Assembly: GCA_013153635.1 (NCBI GenBank)
Contig: JAADDZ010000016.1
Location: forward strand, 15,466-79,465
Length of the DNA: 64,000 bases
Origin: Aquificota bacterium
Lineage (GTDB): Bacteria > Aquificota > Aquificia > Aquificales > Hydrogenothermaceae
Reading direction: 5' to 3'
The position numbers and the translations under genes are program-made. Below are positions 9,323 to 18,600 of this stretch, in pieces (within the stretch, counting starts at the first letter, position 1; each line of letters opens with the position of its first letter). Below the pieces are notes generated by a model. It had not been told where the DNA came from. It saw only the letters and a program-made list of their open reading frames with translations, and searched no databases.

Positions 9323-10217
9323 AAGGAAAAAGATAATAAACTATTTCAATTACAATATATCTTTAGAACATTCAGCTATAGTGCAGTACCTATTCCACGC
9401 CTACACATTAGGAGAGTGTGAAATAGAAGGAGAACTTGAAGAGATAGCAAGAGAAGAGATGAAACATCTAAGAGCTTTTGCACATAAGGTAGTTCAGCTA
9501 GGAGGTAAGCCTAGCATAGATAAAAGAGCTTCTGTATTCCTCCATGCTCCTACACCTTTAGAGCTTATAAAACTAGATGAAGAAGCAGAAGAGTTAGCTA
9601 TAAAAGAGTACAAAAACCAGTACAAAGACCTAAAAGATGAAACTGCAAAAAAAATCCTAGAAAGGGCTATCGATGATGAAACCTCTCATAAAGAGATTTT
9701 TAAACATCTCCAAACAAAACTAAAAGAAAAAAATACAAAAGCAATTTTTGATGAAAACAAACAAAAGATAATCTCTATCCTAAACACAGTGCTACAAGAC
9801 CAGTATGCGAAAATATTAGAACATCTATATCAATCCTTTATCCTTAAATTCAAAAATCCTCACCTAAGTGATGAGCTAGAACAAAAAGCTATAGACCAGA
9901 TGAAACATTTTGGTTGGTTAGCAGAAGAGGTGTCCCATATGGGAGGGGAACCAAGTTTTGATTTAAAACCTATAAAAAAACTAGAAGACCCTAAACAGAT
10001 AGTAGAAGAAACAAAAAAAGAAGAAAAAGAACAGAAAGAAAAATTCTCTAAGCTAGCTCGAGAGATTGAGGACAAAAATCTTCAATGGATTTTAGAAAGA
10101 ATAGCAAAAAGAGAGATACACTACACAGAACTTGAAGAGTTTTTATCAAAAGATAAACATAAAAACAGAAGATATGGTAAAAATAATCTCTGCACTCACA
10201 GTAGGAAGCCTATTTAA
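9309..10217 (+). CDS. Tandem ferritin-like (DUF2202/bacterioferritin-like) domain protein
   Basis: The protein appears to hold two ferritin-like four-helix domains. The first (about residues 5-145) has a complete set of di-iron ligand motifs: an EHSA helix, AREEMKHLRAFAH, a third-helix Glu and DDETSHKEIFKHL. The second (about 150-290) repeats the layout with ILEHLY, IDQMKHFGWLAEE and AKREIHYTEL, so its first ligand set is only partly conserved. Such proteins store iron or act in peroxide defence. A GTG at 9303 and ATGs at 9306 and 9309 are in frame; GGAG at 9299-9302 favours 9309. The gene runs up to ispA with 10 bases between. Confidence 0.82.
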   Translation: MEDLERKKIINYFNYNISLEHSAIVQYLFHAYTLGECEIEGELEEIAREEMKHLRAFAHKVVQLGGKPSIDKRASVFLHAPTPLELIKLDEEAEELAIKEYKNQYKDLKDETAKKILERAIDDETSHKEIFKHLQTKLKEKNTKAIFDENKQKIISILNTVLQDQYAKILEHLYQSFILKFKNPHLSDELEQKAIDQMKHFGWLAEEVSHMGGEPSFDLKPIKKLEDPKQIVEETKKEEKEQKEKFSKLAREIEDKNLQWILERIAKREIHYTELEEFLSKDKHKNRRYGKNNLCTHSRKPI

Positions 10218-10227
10218 AGGAAAGTAA

Positions 10228-11100
10228 ATGGATATAAAACAGTATCTAAAAAATTACACCGAGTTTATCGACCAAAACATTGACAGATTTTTACCAAAAG
10301 GTAAACCTAGTATACTATTTGAAGCTATGGAGTACAGTGTAAAAGCCGGAGGCAAAAGGCTAAGACCTATACTAGTTCTCGAATCTGCTAAAGCACTAGG
10401 AAAAAACGATATAAACGACATCATCGATATAGCTGTAGCCACAGAATTTCTGCACACGTATTCTCTTATACATGATGATTTGCCAGCTATGGACGATGAC
10501 GGTTTAAGAAGAGGAAAGCCTACATCTCACATTGTTTACGGGGAAGCAATTGCTATACTAGCTGGAGATGGTCTTCAATCTTATGCTTTTGAGTTAATAT
10601 CTAAAAATGAAAAGATACACCCTAAAAAACTTATAAAGGTTATAAACCTCCTAGCTCATGGTACAGGTGTATTTGGAATGGTTGCTGGGCAGACAGCAGA
10701 CATTCTACATGAGAAGGAAGGCACTTTTGATGATATTGAGTTTATTCATATACATAAAACAGCAAAATTTATACAGGTATGTTGCCACATAGGGGCGATT
10801 TTGGCTGATGCATCACAAGAAGAGCAAGAAGCTCTTGCAAATTATGGGCTAAATATAGGAATATCTTTTCAGATACAAGATGATATTTTAGACATCGAAG
10901 GAGAGGAAGAAAAACTTGGAAAAAAAGTGAGAAAAGATATAGAAAAGTCTAAATTGACCTATCCTCTCGTTTATGGATTAGAAGAATCTAAGAAGCTTGC
11001 CAAAAAACATGTACAGGAAGCTATCTCTAGTATAGAAAAAATCAAAAATCCTGAAGTTTTAATAAACCTTGCAAAGTTTATAATAAATAGAGATGTATAA
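10228..11100 (+). CDS. ispA: (2E,6E)-farnesyl / geranylgeranyl diphosphate synthase (IspA-type)
   Basis: This prenyltransferase condenses isopentenyl diphosphate with allylic diphosphates to make C15 or C20 precursors for quinones and cell-wall carrier lipids. The first Asp-rich motif is HDDLPAMDDD (bacterial DDxxxxD form) and the second is QIQDDILDIEG. GGKRLRPILV and GQTADI are also present. At 290 residues it has the family length. The ribosome site AAGGAAAG precedes the ATG. Product chain length cannot be fixed from sequence alone. IspH, which supplies its substrate, is encoded at 35.4 kb. Confidence 0.93.
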   Translation: MDIKQYLKNYTEFIDQNIDRFLPKGKPSILFEAMEYSVKAGGKRLRPILVLESAKALGKNDINDIIDIAVATEFLHTYSLIHDDLPAMDDDGLRRGKPTSHIVYGEAIAILAGDGLQSYAFELISKNEKIHPKKLIKVINLLAHGTGVFGMVAGQTADILHEKEGTFDDIEFIHIHKTAKFIQVCCHIGAILADASQEEQEALANYGLNIGISFQIQDDILDIEGEEEKLGKKVRKDIEKSKLTYPLVYGLEESKKLAKKHVQEAISSIEKIKNPEVLINLAKFIINRDV

Positions 11101-11183
11101 ATCAGAATTTTTACTAAATTTTTCTAAAATAAATAAATCTTTCTTATATAGTGAACTTATAGATAGTACTAAGGAGGAGTTAT

Positions 11184-11567
11184 ATGTCCACCAAAAACTT
11201 AAAATATGGAGAAAAAGAGATTTTAGAAGCAAAATTAGAACCATGGGAGAACCCTTATCCTGATAGAGATTATGAGATAGAGATAACCTTTCCTGAATTT
11301 TCTTGCCTGTGTCCTCGTTCTGGTTACCCAGATTACGCTGTAATCAAGATAAAATACATTCCAGATAAATACATAGTAGAGCTAAAATCTTTGAAGCTCT
11401 ATCTAAACAAATACAGAAATCAGTACATATCTCACGAAGAAGCTACAAACAAGATATTTGATGAGCTGTACTATACTCTAAAACCTAGGTTTTTGGAAGT
11501 GATTGGGGACTGGAATCCTAGAGGAAATGTAAAAACGATAATCAAAGTTTCTAAAGAACAAAGATAA
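11184..11567 (+). CDS. queF: NADPH-dependent preQ0 (7-cyano-7-deazaguanine) reductase
   Basis: QueF reduces the nitrile of preQ0 to the amine preQ1 on the way to queuosine in tRNA. At 127 residues it is the short, unimodular type. The catalytic Cys lies in [13 protein letters not shown], the NADPH/substrate region shows [16 protein letters not shown], and SHEEA carries the His-Glu pair. The end WNPRGN is also typical. It has one of the strongest ribosome sites in the window (AAGGAGGAG). It sits alone between ispA and the convergent rnr; no other queuosine gene is in the window. Confidence 0.95.
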   Translation: MSTKNLKYGEKEILEAKLEPWENPYPDRDYEIEITFPEFSCLCPRSGYPDYAVIKIKYIPDKYIVELKSLKLYLNKYRNQYISHEEATNKIFDELYYTLKPRFLEVIGDWNPRGNVKTIIKVSKEQR

Positions 11568-11583
11568 AAAGGCGGAAGTTAGG

Positions 11584-13695
11584 CTATTTTGAGGCTTTTT
11601 GTACAAAAGAAAGGTCTAACTTTTTCAAATCTTCGTCTACCTTCTCTATTTTTACCATTATCTTATCTCCCAGTCTAAAAGATTGGTCTTCAGATACTAA
11701 CCGCTGATTTAACTCATCATATTTAAACTGCCCCGGCAGTGACGAAATAGGTATCAAACCTTCTATCAAATATCTACTTATCTCTACAAATAATCCAAAT
11801 GAAACAACCCCTGTTATGATTCCTTCAAACTCTTCTCCTATATGTCCACTAAGAATCCTTAACTTCAGCATATCAAGAGCGTCTCTCTCTGCCTCTTCTG
11901 CAACTCTTTCCATAGTAGAACACTGCTGGGCTACTGGCTTTAACTTCTCTGGTAATTTTTGCAGGTCTCTTTTGGTAAACTTTTTCTTTATAGCTTTTTT
12001 TAATAGTCTGTGAACTACAAGGTCTGCATATCTCCTTATAGGAGACGTAAAATGGGTGTAAGTCTGAAGAGCTAACCCAAAATGCCCTATATTCTCTACA
12101 GTATATTTTGCCTGCTTCATAGTCCTAAGAGCCATAAATCTCACAAGGTTTTCTTCTGGAGTCCCAGCTACCTTTTTTAGTAAATTTTGAACAAAATGGG
12201 GAGTTATTTTCTCTGGATAAGAGACTTGATAGCCAAGACCAGATACCAAATCAACGAACTTTACCACTTTATCCAAGTCAGGTTGTTCGTGAGTTCTGTA
12301 TATAAAAGGATACCCTTTCTCTTCCATAAAGCTCGCAACTGTTTTATTGGCAAGTATCATAAATTCTTCTATAATCTGATGAGTAAAATGTCTCTCATAA
12401 GGTACTACATCATAAGGGTCTCCTGTTTCAGTAAATAGAATCTTTGATTCAGGAAGGTCAAAATCTATGCTCCCCCTTTTTTCTCTTTCTTTAAGAAGTG
12501 TTTTTGTTAGCTCTTCCATAAGTCTAAGAGGATAGACTACAAACGGAAATTTCTCTTCTAGCTCTGGGTCTCCTAGTATTATTCTTAACGCTTGGTCATA
12601 GGTGAGCCTCGCTTTACTCTCAATCACACTTTCATAAATATCATAATCTATCACTTTCCCTTCTGGGTTTATAAGCATCTCACAGGTAAAAGCGTATTTT
12701 CTCTCTTTTGGTCTTAGGCTACACAGATTTGCTGATAGTTTTTCTGGCAACATGTGCAAGGCTCTTTCTGGTAGATAATAAGTGTTTCCTCTTTCATAAG
12801 CTTCCTTATCTATGATAGAGCCTTCTTTCACATAGTAAGAGACATCAGCGATATGAACGAAGAGTCTGTAGTTTTCTTGTTCTTTTTGTATCGCAACTGC
12901 ATCATCGAAATCTCTTGCGCTTTCTGGGTCTATAGTAAAACATATTTGATTTGTAAGGTCTTTTCTATTTTTGGTAACTCGTACTACTGGATATATCTTT
13001 TCTGCTTCTTCTATCGCTTCTTTAGAATGCTCCATAGGAAGATTGTACTTTCGTGCTACTATCTCTGCCACTGTTAGAGTGTTCTTTGTCTTTCCTAAGA
13101 CTTTTATTATCTTTCCTTTTGCCTCTGGTTTCCCTTTTTCTGGATATTGAGTAATCTCAACTACCACATAGTAACCTACCTTTGCATTCTTACTTTTGAC
13201 ATTTCTCTTGGATACATTTACTTTGTGAGGTATCGGCATATCTGCAAGGAGTACATAATATCCCTTTTTACCTTTTTTTAAAATACCTACAGCAGTTTTT
13301 AATGCTCTTTGGAGAACTTTTACTATTTTTGCTTCGTCTTTTCTCTTTCTTTTAATAGGTTTTGCAAGAACTATATCCCCATCAAAGAGGTATTTCATCT
13401 CTGGAGGTGGGATAAATAGGTCTTCTACATCTTCTCCTACTATCAAAAAACCATAACCACTTGGGTGAGATTCTACCTTACCTTTTATTAAGCCTTGCTC
13501 TTCTTCTATCTGGGCAAGGATATATTTTCCTTTTATGTATTTTATTACTCCTTTTTTTACTAAGCGTTTTAAAAGTCTTCGAAGTACCTTTTTTTCTGTT
13601 TTAGGTACTCCCAGCTTACGCATAATCATCTTGAAGTAAGCTGGTTTCCCTCTTCTTTTTAAGAAGTCTACTATATCTTTTTCTGTAACAACCAT
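11584..13695 (-). CDS. rnr: Ribonuclease R
   Basis: A 3'-5' exoribonuclease that degrades structured RNA. From the N-terminus it has a winged-helix domain (about 1-60), cold-shock domains (about 65-225), the RNB catalytic domain with the Asp cluster SARDFDDAVAI near residue 264, and an S1 domain (about 620-700, GIITGVVSFGLFVEI). At 703 residues it lacks the long basic tail of the E. coli enzyme. It is the last gene of the lpxB-argD-barrel run. Its ATG overlaps the stop codon of the barrel gene upstream, so it is translationally coupled. Confidence 0.95.
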   Translation of the reverse strand: MVVTEKDIVDFLKRRGKPAYFKMIMRKLGVPKTEKKVLRRLLKRLVKKGVIKYIKGKYILAQIEEEQGLIKGKVESHPSGYGFLIVGEDVEDLFIPPPEMKYLFDGDIVLAKPIKRKRKDEAKIVKVLQRALKTAVGILKKGKKGYYVLLADMPIPHKVNVSKRNVKSKNAKVGYYVVVEITQYPEKGKPEAKGKIIKVLGKTKNTLTVAEIVARKYNLPMEHSKEAIEEAEKIYPVVRVTKNRKDLTNQICFTIDPESARDFDDAVAIQKEQENYRLFVHIADVSYYVKEGSIIDKEAYERGNTYYLPERALHMLPEKLSANLCSLRPKERKYAFTCEMLINPEGKVIDYDIYESVIESKARLTYDQALRIILGDPELEEKFPFVVYPLRLMEELTKTLLKEREKRGSIDFDLPESKILFTETGDPYDVVPYERHFTHQIIEEFMILANKTVASFMEEKGYPFIYRTHEQPDLDKVVKFVDLVSGLGYQVSYPEKITPHFVQNLLKKVAGTPEENLVRFMALRTMKQAKYTVENIGHFGLALQTYTHFTSPIRRYADLVVHRLLKKAIKKKFTKRDLQKLPEKLKPVAQQCSTMERVAEEAERDALDMLKLRILSGHIGEEFEGIITGVVSFGLFVEISRYLIEGLIPISSLPGQFKYDELNQRLVSEDQSFRLGDKIMVKIEKVDEDLKKLDLSFVQKASK

Positions 13696-14492
13696 TAAAA
13701 TTCTATTCCAACCTCTCCTAAAAATCCTTGAACTTTTATATCAGAGTTAAACGTTTTATCGTCCACCTCTAAGTCATCTAATTTTAGTCTTAGGTATTTG
13801 TATCCTACACCAGCAAATAGACTACCTACCAAAGGTACTCTCAATAATTTTACTTTTCCAAGTACTTTAAGGTCTGTTATAGAATGTCCATCGTAACCTA
13901 CCCACTTCCCTTCTACATCAAAAATTATGTCTGATATTTTTGGAATCAGAGGGATTCTAATGTCAGCACCTAAATATACCATAGGTATTGGAAGGGTGAT
14001 GTCTGCTTTTTCTGAATTAAGAGGGTTATTCAAATCTCTAACCTCTACACAACCGTCTAGATATTTTACAGTAATTCCAAATTTTGGGTGTATGAAAGGA
14101 ATAGGAAGACCGTAATACAAGGATATATCATATTGGTCAAAATTCACATCTGTATATACGCGAGTACTTGTAGGAAAAGTAACATTACCAAATGTTATGC
14201 TTGTGTTTACTACACCTGTACCATCAAACTGGAACGGCATGTATTCTACTTTCAGAGCTGGAAGTATTGGAAAATCAATTATCCCGTAGAAGTAAGCTTT
14301 CTTTGAATCCCCTAAGTTAAGGTCATCTTCCAAATCAAGACTGCTTGCAGTATTTGGGTCTCCATATTCTAGATAACCTGAAGGTGATAGGCTATTGTAT
14401 CCTATACCAAAAACTGCATCTATCGCTGGAAGAGCAGAAGCTATTGATATAGATGATAGAGTGAGTAACGAAGAAAAGATAAGTTTTTTCAT
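13695..14492 (-). CDS. Outer-membrane beta-barrel protein (TIGR04219-like), copy 1
   Basis: A signal peptide (MKKLIFSSLLTLSSISIASA) is followed by alternating hydrophobic/polar strands and a terminal aromatic residue (GEVGIEF), as in outer-membrane barrels. Family-like stretches are SPSGYLEYGD, LEDDLNLGDSKKAYFYG and DFPILPALKVEYMPF. It is the most divergent of three tandem paralogues; the other two share more with each other. It overlaps the rnr start by one base. The function is unknown; the small barrel may be structural or transport small hydrophobic molecules. Confidence 0.82.
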   Translation of the reverse strand: MKKLIFSSLLTLSSISIASALPAIDAVFGIGYNSLSPSGYLEYGDPNTASSLDLEDDLNLGDSKKAYFYGIIDFPILPALKVEYMPFQFDGTGVVNTSITFGNVTFPTSTRVYTDVNFDQYDISLYYGLPIPFIHPKFGITVKYLDGCVEVRDLNNPLNSEKADITLPIPMVYLGADIRIPLIPKISDIIFDVEGKWVGYDGHSITDLKVLGKVKLLRVPLVGSLFAGVGYKYLRLKLDDLEVDDKTFNSDIKVQGFLGEVGIEF

Positions 14493-14509
14493 AATTAAAC
14501 CCCCTTTTA

Positions 14510-15307
14510 TTAAAATTCTATTCCTAACTCAAGATACGTTCCTTCCCATTCTATATTCATTTCTGGGTCTGACTCACTTCCATCAGGAAGTTTCTTTAGA
14601 ACCAAATGCCAGTATCTATACCCCATTCCTGCATAGATTATACCAATTTCTCTAAATGTTGTTAATTTTAATTTTCCCATAGCCTTTAAGTCTAAGAAAA
14701 ATGAGTTATAAAAAGCTATTCCCTTTAGTTCTAAATCTAATGCCAAGTCAAACAAAAAAGGGATAAAAGGGATATTCGTTTCATTTCCTACATACAAAAG
14801 AGGAAGCAAAGTCTCTACATCATTTCTCTCTTCTTGATTAAATCTCTCTGCCTTTGCATAGAGATACCCACTTATAAACTTTACCGCAAATCCAAGTTTT
14901 GGGTTTATATATGGAAAATCAAGGTCATAGTAGATGATAAAATCGTTATTCTGGTTAAATACCACTTTAGAAGTAACTTTGTCGTATGCGCTAAACTTTA
15001 TACCGAAGATACCTGTATCTACAGGTATCTTTACAACATTTTTTCCATAATGCTCAAAAGGTAGAGATTCAAACTTGAAATTAGGAAGAATAGGTAAACC
15101 TATGTCTATATAAAAGTGGGTTTTTTCTGTTCCTTTTAGTCCAAAAGTTCCATCTAAGGTGTATGTTTTCCCATCTGTCTTAAAGTACCCTGTTACGTCC
15201 ATCTTCGGTTTTGAAAAACCAGCCTTTAGGTGCATAAAAGGTTTGGCATATGAAATCGTAGTAGTAAGCAAAAGTATCAAGGTAGCTGTTATCTTTTTCA
15301 CATTCAC
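14510..15307 (-). CDS. Outer-membrane beta-barrel protein (TIGR04219-like), copy 2
   Basis: This is a paralogue of the downstream and upstream genes. It has a signal peptide (MNVKKITATLILLLTTTISYA), a mature start with LKAGFSKPKMDVTGYF, a central YYDLDFPYINPKLGF and the barrel-type C-terminus YLELGIEF. Shared motifs with copy 3 include YRYWHLVLKKLPDGSESDP versus YKYWHMVLKKLPNGEPADP, so the pair arose by tandem duplication. The 17-base gap to copy 1 holds AGGGGG on the coding strand as its ribosome site. No function is known. Confidence 0.82.
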   Translation of the reverse strand: MNVKKITATLILLLTTTISYAKPFMHLKAGFSKPKMDVTGYFKTDGKTYTLDGTFGLKGTEKTHFYIDIGLPILPNFKFESLPFEHYGKNVVKIPVDTGIFGIKFSAYDKVTSKVVFNQNNDFIIYYDLDFPYINPKLGFAVKFISGYLYAKAERFNQEERNDVETLLPLLYVGNETNIPFIPFLFDLALDLELKGIAFYNSFFLDLKAMGKLKLTTFREIGIIYAGMGYRYWHLVLKKLPDGSESDPEMNIEWEGTYLELGIEF

Positions 15308-15314
15308 CTTCCTT

Positions 15315-16124
15315 TTAAAATTCTATACCTAATTCGGTAAAATAATCGTCCATCTTAATATCCATCTGGGGGTCGGCAGGCTCTCCATTTGGCAGTTTTT
15401 TTAGAACCATGTGCCAGTATTTGTACCCTACTCCCCAGTATATAACACCTATATTTCTAAAAGCGGTTAGTTTTAACTTTGTTATAGCTTTTATGTCTAC
15501 ATACCAAGTATTAAGGTATGCAAAACCTTTAAAATCTGTTTCTAATCCTAAACTAAAAATATATACCAACGGCAACTCTGTCTCAAATCCTAAATAAAAA
15601 GCTCCTCCCATTGTGTTTATATATTTTTTTTCTTCTTGTTTTAATTTTATTGCCTTTCCGTACATCCAGCCTTTTAACCATTTTACAAGTATACCCGGTT
15701 TTACTTTTAGTGTGGTAAAAAACAACGGTACTTTTATATCATAATAAAATGTTACATCATAGTTTATATGAAATACTATTTCTGCTTGAACTTTGTCGTA
15801 TGCTTCAAAATTTATCCCAAATAATTCTACACCCTTTGGAAACTTCATCCACTTTTTACCGTAAACTGCGAATGGTTGATTTTCTATCTTTACATTCGGG
15901 AGAAAGGGGATTCCTATATCTACATACCAATGGTCTGTCTCTACAGGTTTGAATCCAAAATGTCTCTTTGCATAGAATTTGTAATCAAACTCTCCAACGA
16001 TAAAATACCCGTCCATATCCAATCTTGGTTTTGCATAACCAGCTTTTAGATGCCAAGTTACCGCTGGATATGCTGTGGTAGCTATGCTTATAGTAAGAAA
16101 AATAAATATAAGAATTTTCTTCAT
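15315..16124 (-). CDS. Outer-membrane beta-barrel protein (TIGR04219-like), copy 3
   Basis: First of the three tandem barrels in transcription order. It has a signal peptide (MKKILIFIFLTISIATTAYP), mature LKAGYAKPRLDMDGYF, a Trp/Tyr-rich core and the closing FTELGIEF. Its ATG overlaps the argD stop by four bases, so it is coupled to argD and lpxB. It is very close to copy 2 in strand layout. Being made with LpxB suggests a role tied to outer-membrane biogenesis, but that is inference from position only. Confidence 0.82.
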   Translation of the reverse strand: MKKILIFIFLTISIATTAYPAVTWHLKAGYAKPRLDMDGYFIVGEFDYKFYAKRHFGFKPVETDHWYVDIGIPFLPNVKIENQPFAVYGKKWMKFPKGVELFGINFEAYDKVQAEIVFHINYDVTFYYDIKVPLFFTTLKVKPGILVKWLKGWMYGKAIKLKQEEKKYINTMGGAFYLGFETELPLVYIFSLGLETDFKGFAYLNTWYVDIKAITKLKLTAFRNIGVIYWGVGYKYWHMVLKKLPNGEPADPQMDIKMDDYFTELGIEF

Positions 16125-17284
16125 CTTATTATTAGTTTTAGTTTTTCTACAGCTTCGTCAATATGATTTTTCTGAACAATCAAAGGAGGTACAAATCTCA
16201 ATGTATTTTTCCCTGCTGTTCCTATAATCAGTCCCTTTTTTAGAGATTCTTTGGCTATATCTTTTGCTTCTATGTGAGAAGGTAGCTCTAAACCTATCAT
16301 CAATCCTAATCCTTTTACTTTGAAACCAAAGGTTTCTTTTAATTTTTGTTTAAAATATTCTCCTTTCTCTGATACTTCTTCTAAGAAATCTTTCTGGTTT
16401 ACGATTTTTAATACCTGTTTTGCAACTTCTGTCGCTAGGTAGTTTCCTCCAAAAGTAGAGCCGTGAGTACCAGCAGAGAAGGTGGAAGATACATTATCTT
16501 TAGCTACTACAGCACCGATGGGGACTCCTCCCCCAAGGGCTTTTGCTGTAGTGATTATATCTGGATTTAAGTCAAAGTGCTGGAAAGCAAAAAGCTTCCC
16601 GGTTCTTCCTATACCTGTTTGAACTTCGTCTACTATCAGTAGAATATTCTTTTCTCTACACAAGTTTTGAAGGTCTTGTAGGAATTCCTTTTTGGCTGGA
16701 TTTATACCTCCTTCTCCTTGCACTATTTCAATCATGACTCCAGCTGTTTTTTCATTTACTTTGTCCAAAACAGAATCTATACTGTTAAACTCTGCATACC
16801 TAAAACCTTCTAAAAGAGGTTTAAATCCTTCTTGATATTCAGGTGTGAATGTTGCAGATAATGCCCCAAGAGTTCTTCCATGAAAACCACCTTTGAATGT
16901 TATGATTTCGTATCTGTTTTCTCCTTTTGTAAAAAAGTATCTTCTAGCTAACTTTATCGCTGTTTCGTTAGCTTCTGCACCACTATTGCAGAAAAATACT
17001 TTACCTTTTATTGTGTTCTCTACTAAGATTTTGGCTAGTTCTATCTGGGGTTTTATGTAAAAAAGATTTGAGGTATGTATTAATTTCTTTGCTTGCTGAC
17101 ATATTGCTTTTGTTATCGCAGGGTGACTATAACCTAACACATTTACAGCGATTCCTGCTAGCATATCTAAATATATGTTTCCTTTTTCGTCATACAGATA
17201 GACCCCTTCTCCTTTCTCAAAGAGGATAGGATACCTAGCATAGTTAGGCATGAGATACTTACTTCCTTCTTCTAGCCAGTTCAT
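16121..17284 (-). CDS. argD: Acetylornithine aminotransferase
   Basis: A PLP-dependent class III transaminase of arginine biosynthesis; many bacterial members also act on succinyldiaminopimelate in lysine synthesis. The PLP-binding Lys is in TTAKALGGGVPIGAV, the cofactor Asp in LLIVDEVQTGIGRTG, and the phosphate loop in SGAEANETAIKLAR. GTHGSTFGGN is typical of ArgD. At 387 residues it has full length. Its ATG overlaps the lpxB stop, and its own stop overlaps the start of barrel copy 3. Confidence 0.94.
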   Translation of the reverse strand: MNWLEEGSKYLMPNYARYPILFEKGEGVYLYDEKGNIYLDMLAGIAVNVLGYSHPAITKAICQQAKKLIHTSNLFYIKPQIELAKILVENTIKGKVFFCNSGAEANETAIKLARRYFFTKGENRYEIITFKGGFHGRTLGALSATFTPEYQEGFKPLLEGFRYAEFNSIDSVLDKVNEKTAGVMIEIVQGEGGINPAKKEFLQDLQNLCREKNILLIVDEVQTGIGRTGKLFAFQHFDLNPDIITTAKALGGGVPIGAVVAKDNVSSTFSAGTHGSTFGGNYLATEVAKQVLKIVNQKDFLEEVSEKGEYFKQKLKETFGFKVKGLGLMIGLELPSHIEAKDIAKESLKKGLIIGTAGKNTLRFVPPLIVQKNHIDEAVEKLKLIIR

Positions 17285-18429
17285 ATCTGTAGCTCCTGTT
17301 TTATTAATTTTGCTGTTTTATCCAAAGCTCCTTTTTCTCCTAATCTGTTTTTAACTTTATCTTTTAGCTGAATCTTTGTCTTCATGTATAAATCTTTATC
17401 AAAGATATATTTTAGACTCCAATTTGCTAAGTTTATAGGGGTACATTTATCTTGGATAAGTTCTTTTACTATTTCCTCTTGGGCTATTATGTTTGGAAGG
17501 CTTATATAAGGTATTTTTATAAGCATCTTTCCTAGCATGTATGTTAAGGGACTAACTTTGTAAACTACTATAAATGGGTTTGTAAATATAGAAGCTTCTA
17601 AAGTGGCTGTTCCGGAAGTTATTATAGAAAAAAAAGCGTTATTCATCGTTTCATAGTTTGGATACTCAAAAACTGTATTATCTACAGTTTTCAAAGGTAA
17701 GTCGTACTGTTTTACAAAATCATTTACAGTTTCTTTTAGATTCTGCGTAACTGGAAGTACAAAATGTAAGGTTTTATCAGCTTTGTATATTAACTCACCA
17801 GCCTTTAGCATTATAGGAAGTATATGTTTTATTTCGTTTTCTCTACTTCCGGGAAATAGACCTATTATTTTTTTGTTTTGAGGTATCTGTAATTTTTCTC
17901 TAAAACTCTCTTTAGTGTGTGTTGTTCTGATAATGTCCAAAATAGGGTGTCCTACAAACTCTACTTTAAAATTGTCTGTTTGATATGGTTTATACAGGTC
18001 TTTCTCAAAAGGCCAGATAGCAATCAATAGGTCAGTATATTTGACTATAGTTTTTATCCTTTTTTCTCCCCAAGCCCAAACTTGTGGGGCTATAAAATAG
18101 ACTGTCTTGATACCGAGTTTTTTGGCTTCCTTTAATAGTTTTAGGTTAAATCCGGGATAATCAACCACTATAAGCATATCTACATCTTGTTTTAGTGTTT
18201 GAACAGCTTTATTGAAAACTTTTCTTATATGAAGATATTTTGGGATAATTTCGGTTATACCTACTACAGAGAGATTTTCTATAGTTTCTATAGGTTTACA
18301 CCCTGCTTGTCTCATTTTGGGACCTGCTATTCCTACCCATTCTATCTCTGGTAGTTTCTTTATAAGTTCTGATGCGTAGTTATCTGCCGAAATCTCTCCT
18401 ACACTTATAAATACTCTCTTTTCTCTCAT
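17281..18429 (-). CDS. lpxB: Lipid-A-disaccharide synthase
   Basis: A GT19 glycosyltransferase that joins UDP-2,3-diacylglucosamine and lipid X to give the lipid A disaccharide at the inner face of the inner membrane. It shows ISVGEISADNYASELI at the N-terminus (most LpxB have GExSGD here), IDYPGFN-type VVDYPGFNLKLLK, FIAPQVWAWGEKRIKTI, FVGHPILD, LFPGSRENEIKHILPI and SGTATLEASIF. At 382 residues it has the family length. It heads the operon and now faces the toxin-antitoxin insertion, having probably once been directly divergent from the glycosyltransferase at 19354. Confidence 0.95.
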   Translation of the reverse strand: MREKRVFISVGEISADNYASELIKKLPEIEWVGIAGPKMRQAGCKPIETIENLSVVGITEIIPKYLHIRKVFNKAVQTLKQDVDMLIVVDYPGFNLKLLKEAKKLGIKTVYFIAPQVWAWGEKRIKTIVKYTDLLIAIWPFEKDLYKPYQTDNFKVEFVGHPILDIIRTTHTKESFREKLQIPQNKKIIGLFPGSRENEIKHILPIMLKAGELIYKADKTLHFVLPVTQNLKETVNDFVKQYDLPLKTVDNTVFEYPNYETMNNAFFSIITSGTATLEASIFTNPFIVVYKVSPLTYMLGKMLIKIPYISLPNIIAQEEIVKELIQDKCTPINLANWSLKYIFDKDLYMKTKIQLKDKVKNRLGEKGALDKTAKLIKQELQI

Positions 18430-18459
18430 CTTTTTCCAATGTTCTCCAGATTGTATAAT

Positions 18460-18552
18460 TTTAAAAACTATTTTGAGGTCTATATTGTAGATTAGATACT
18501 ATCTTATCCTAATTTTATTGCTTTTTTCATTGGTATGGAATTTAGGTATTTT
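18460..18552 (+). repeat. Direct repeat, left copy: decayed 5' fragment of the ArnT-like gene
   Basis: These 93 bases match 19359-19451 at 90 positions, offset by exactly 899. The right copy is codons 2-32 of the glycosyltransferase gene. In the left copy a C-to-T change makes an in-frame TAG at 18488-18490, and identity stops abruptly after GGTATTTT. The left copy is therefore a non-functional gene fragment. It sits just upstream of lpxB, on the far side of the toxin-antitoxin pair. Weaker similarity (CTTTTTC-AATGTT) extends about 25 bases further left of both copies. Confidence 0.93.
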
Positions 18553-18600
18553 ACTTTCATAAGTATACTTTTAGCTTTTTGACTATCTGTTTGTGTAGAT

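Noticed and set aside
10174-10227. 17-residue hydrophobic ORF in the ferritin-like gene tail
   Set aside because: Too short and without a clear ribosome site; could be a remnant but cannot be supported.
11093-11263. 56-codon ORF between ispA and queF
   Set aside because: It overlaps both genes, lacks a ribosome site and has no family resemblance.
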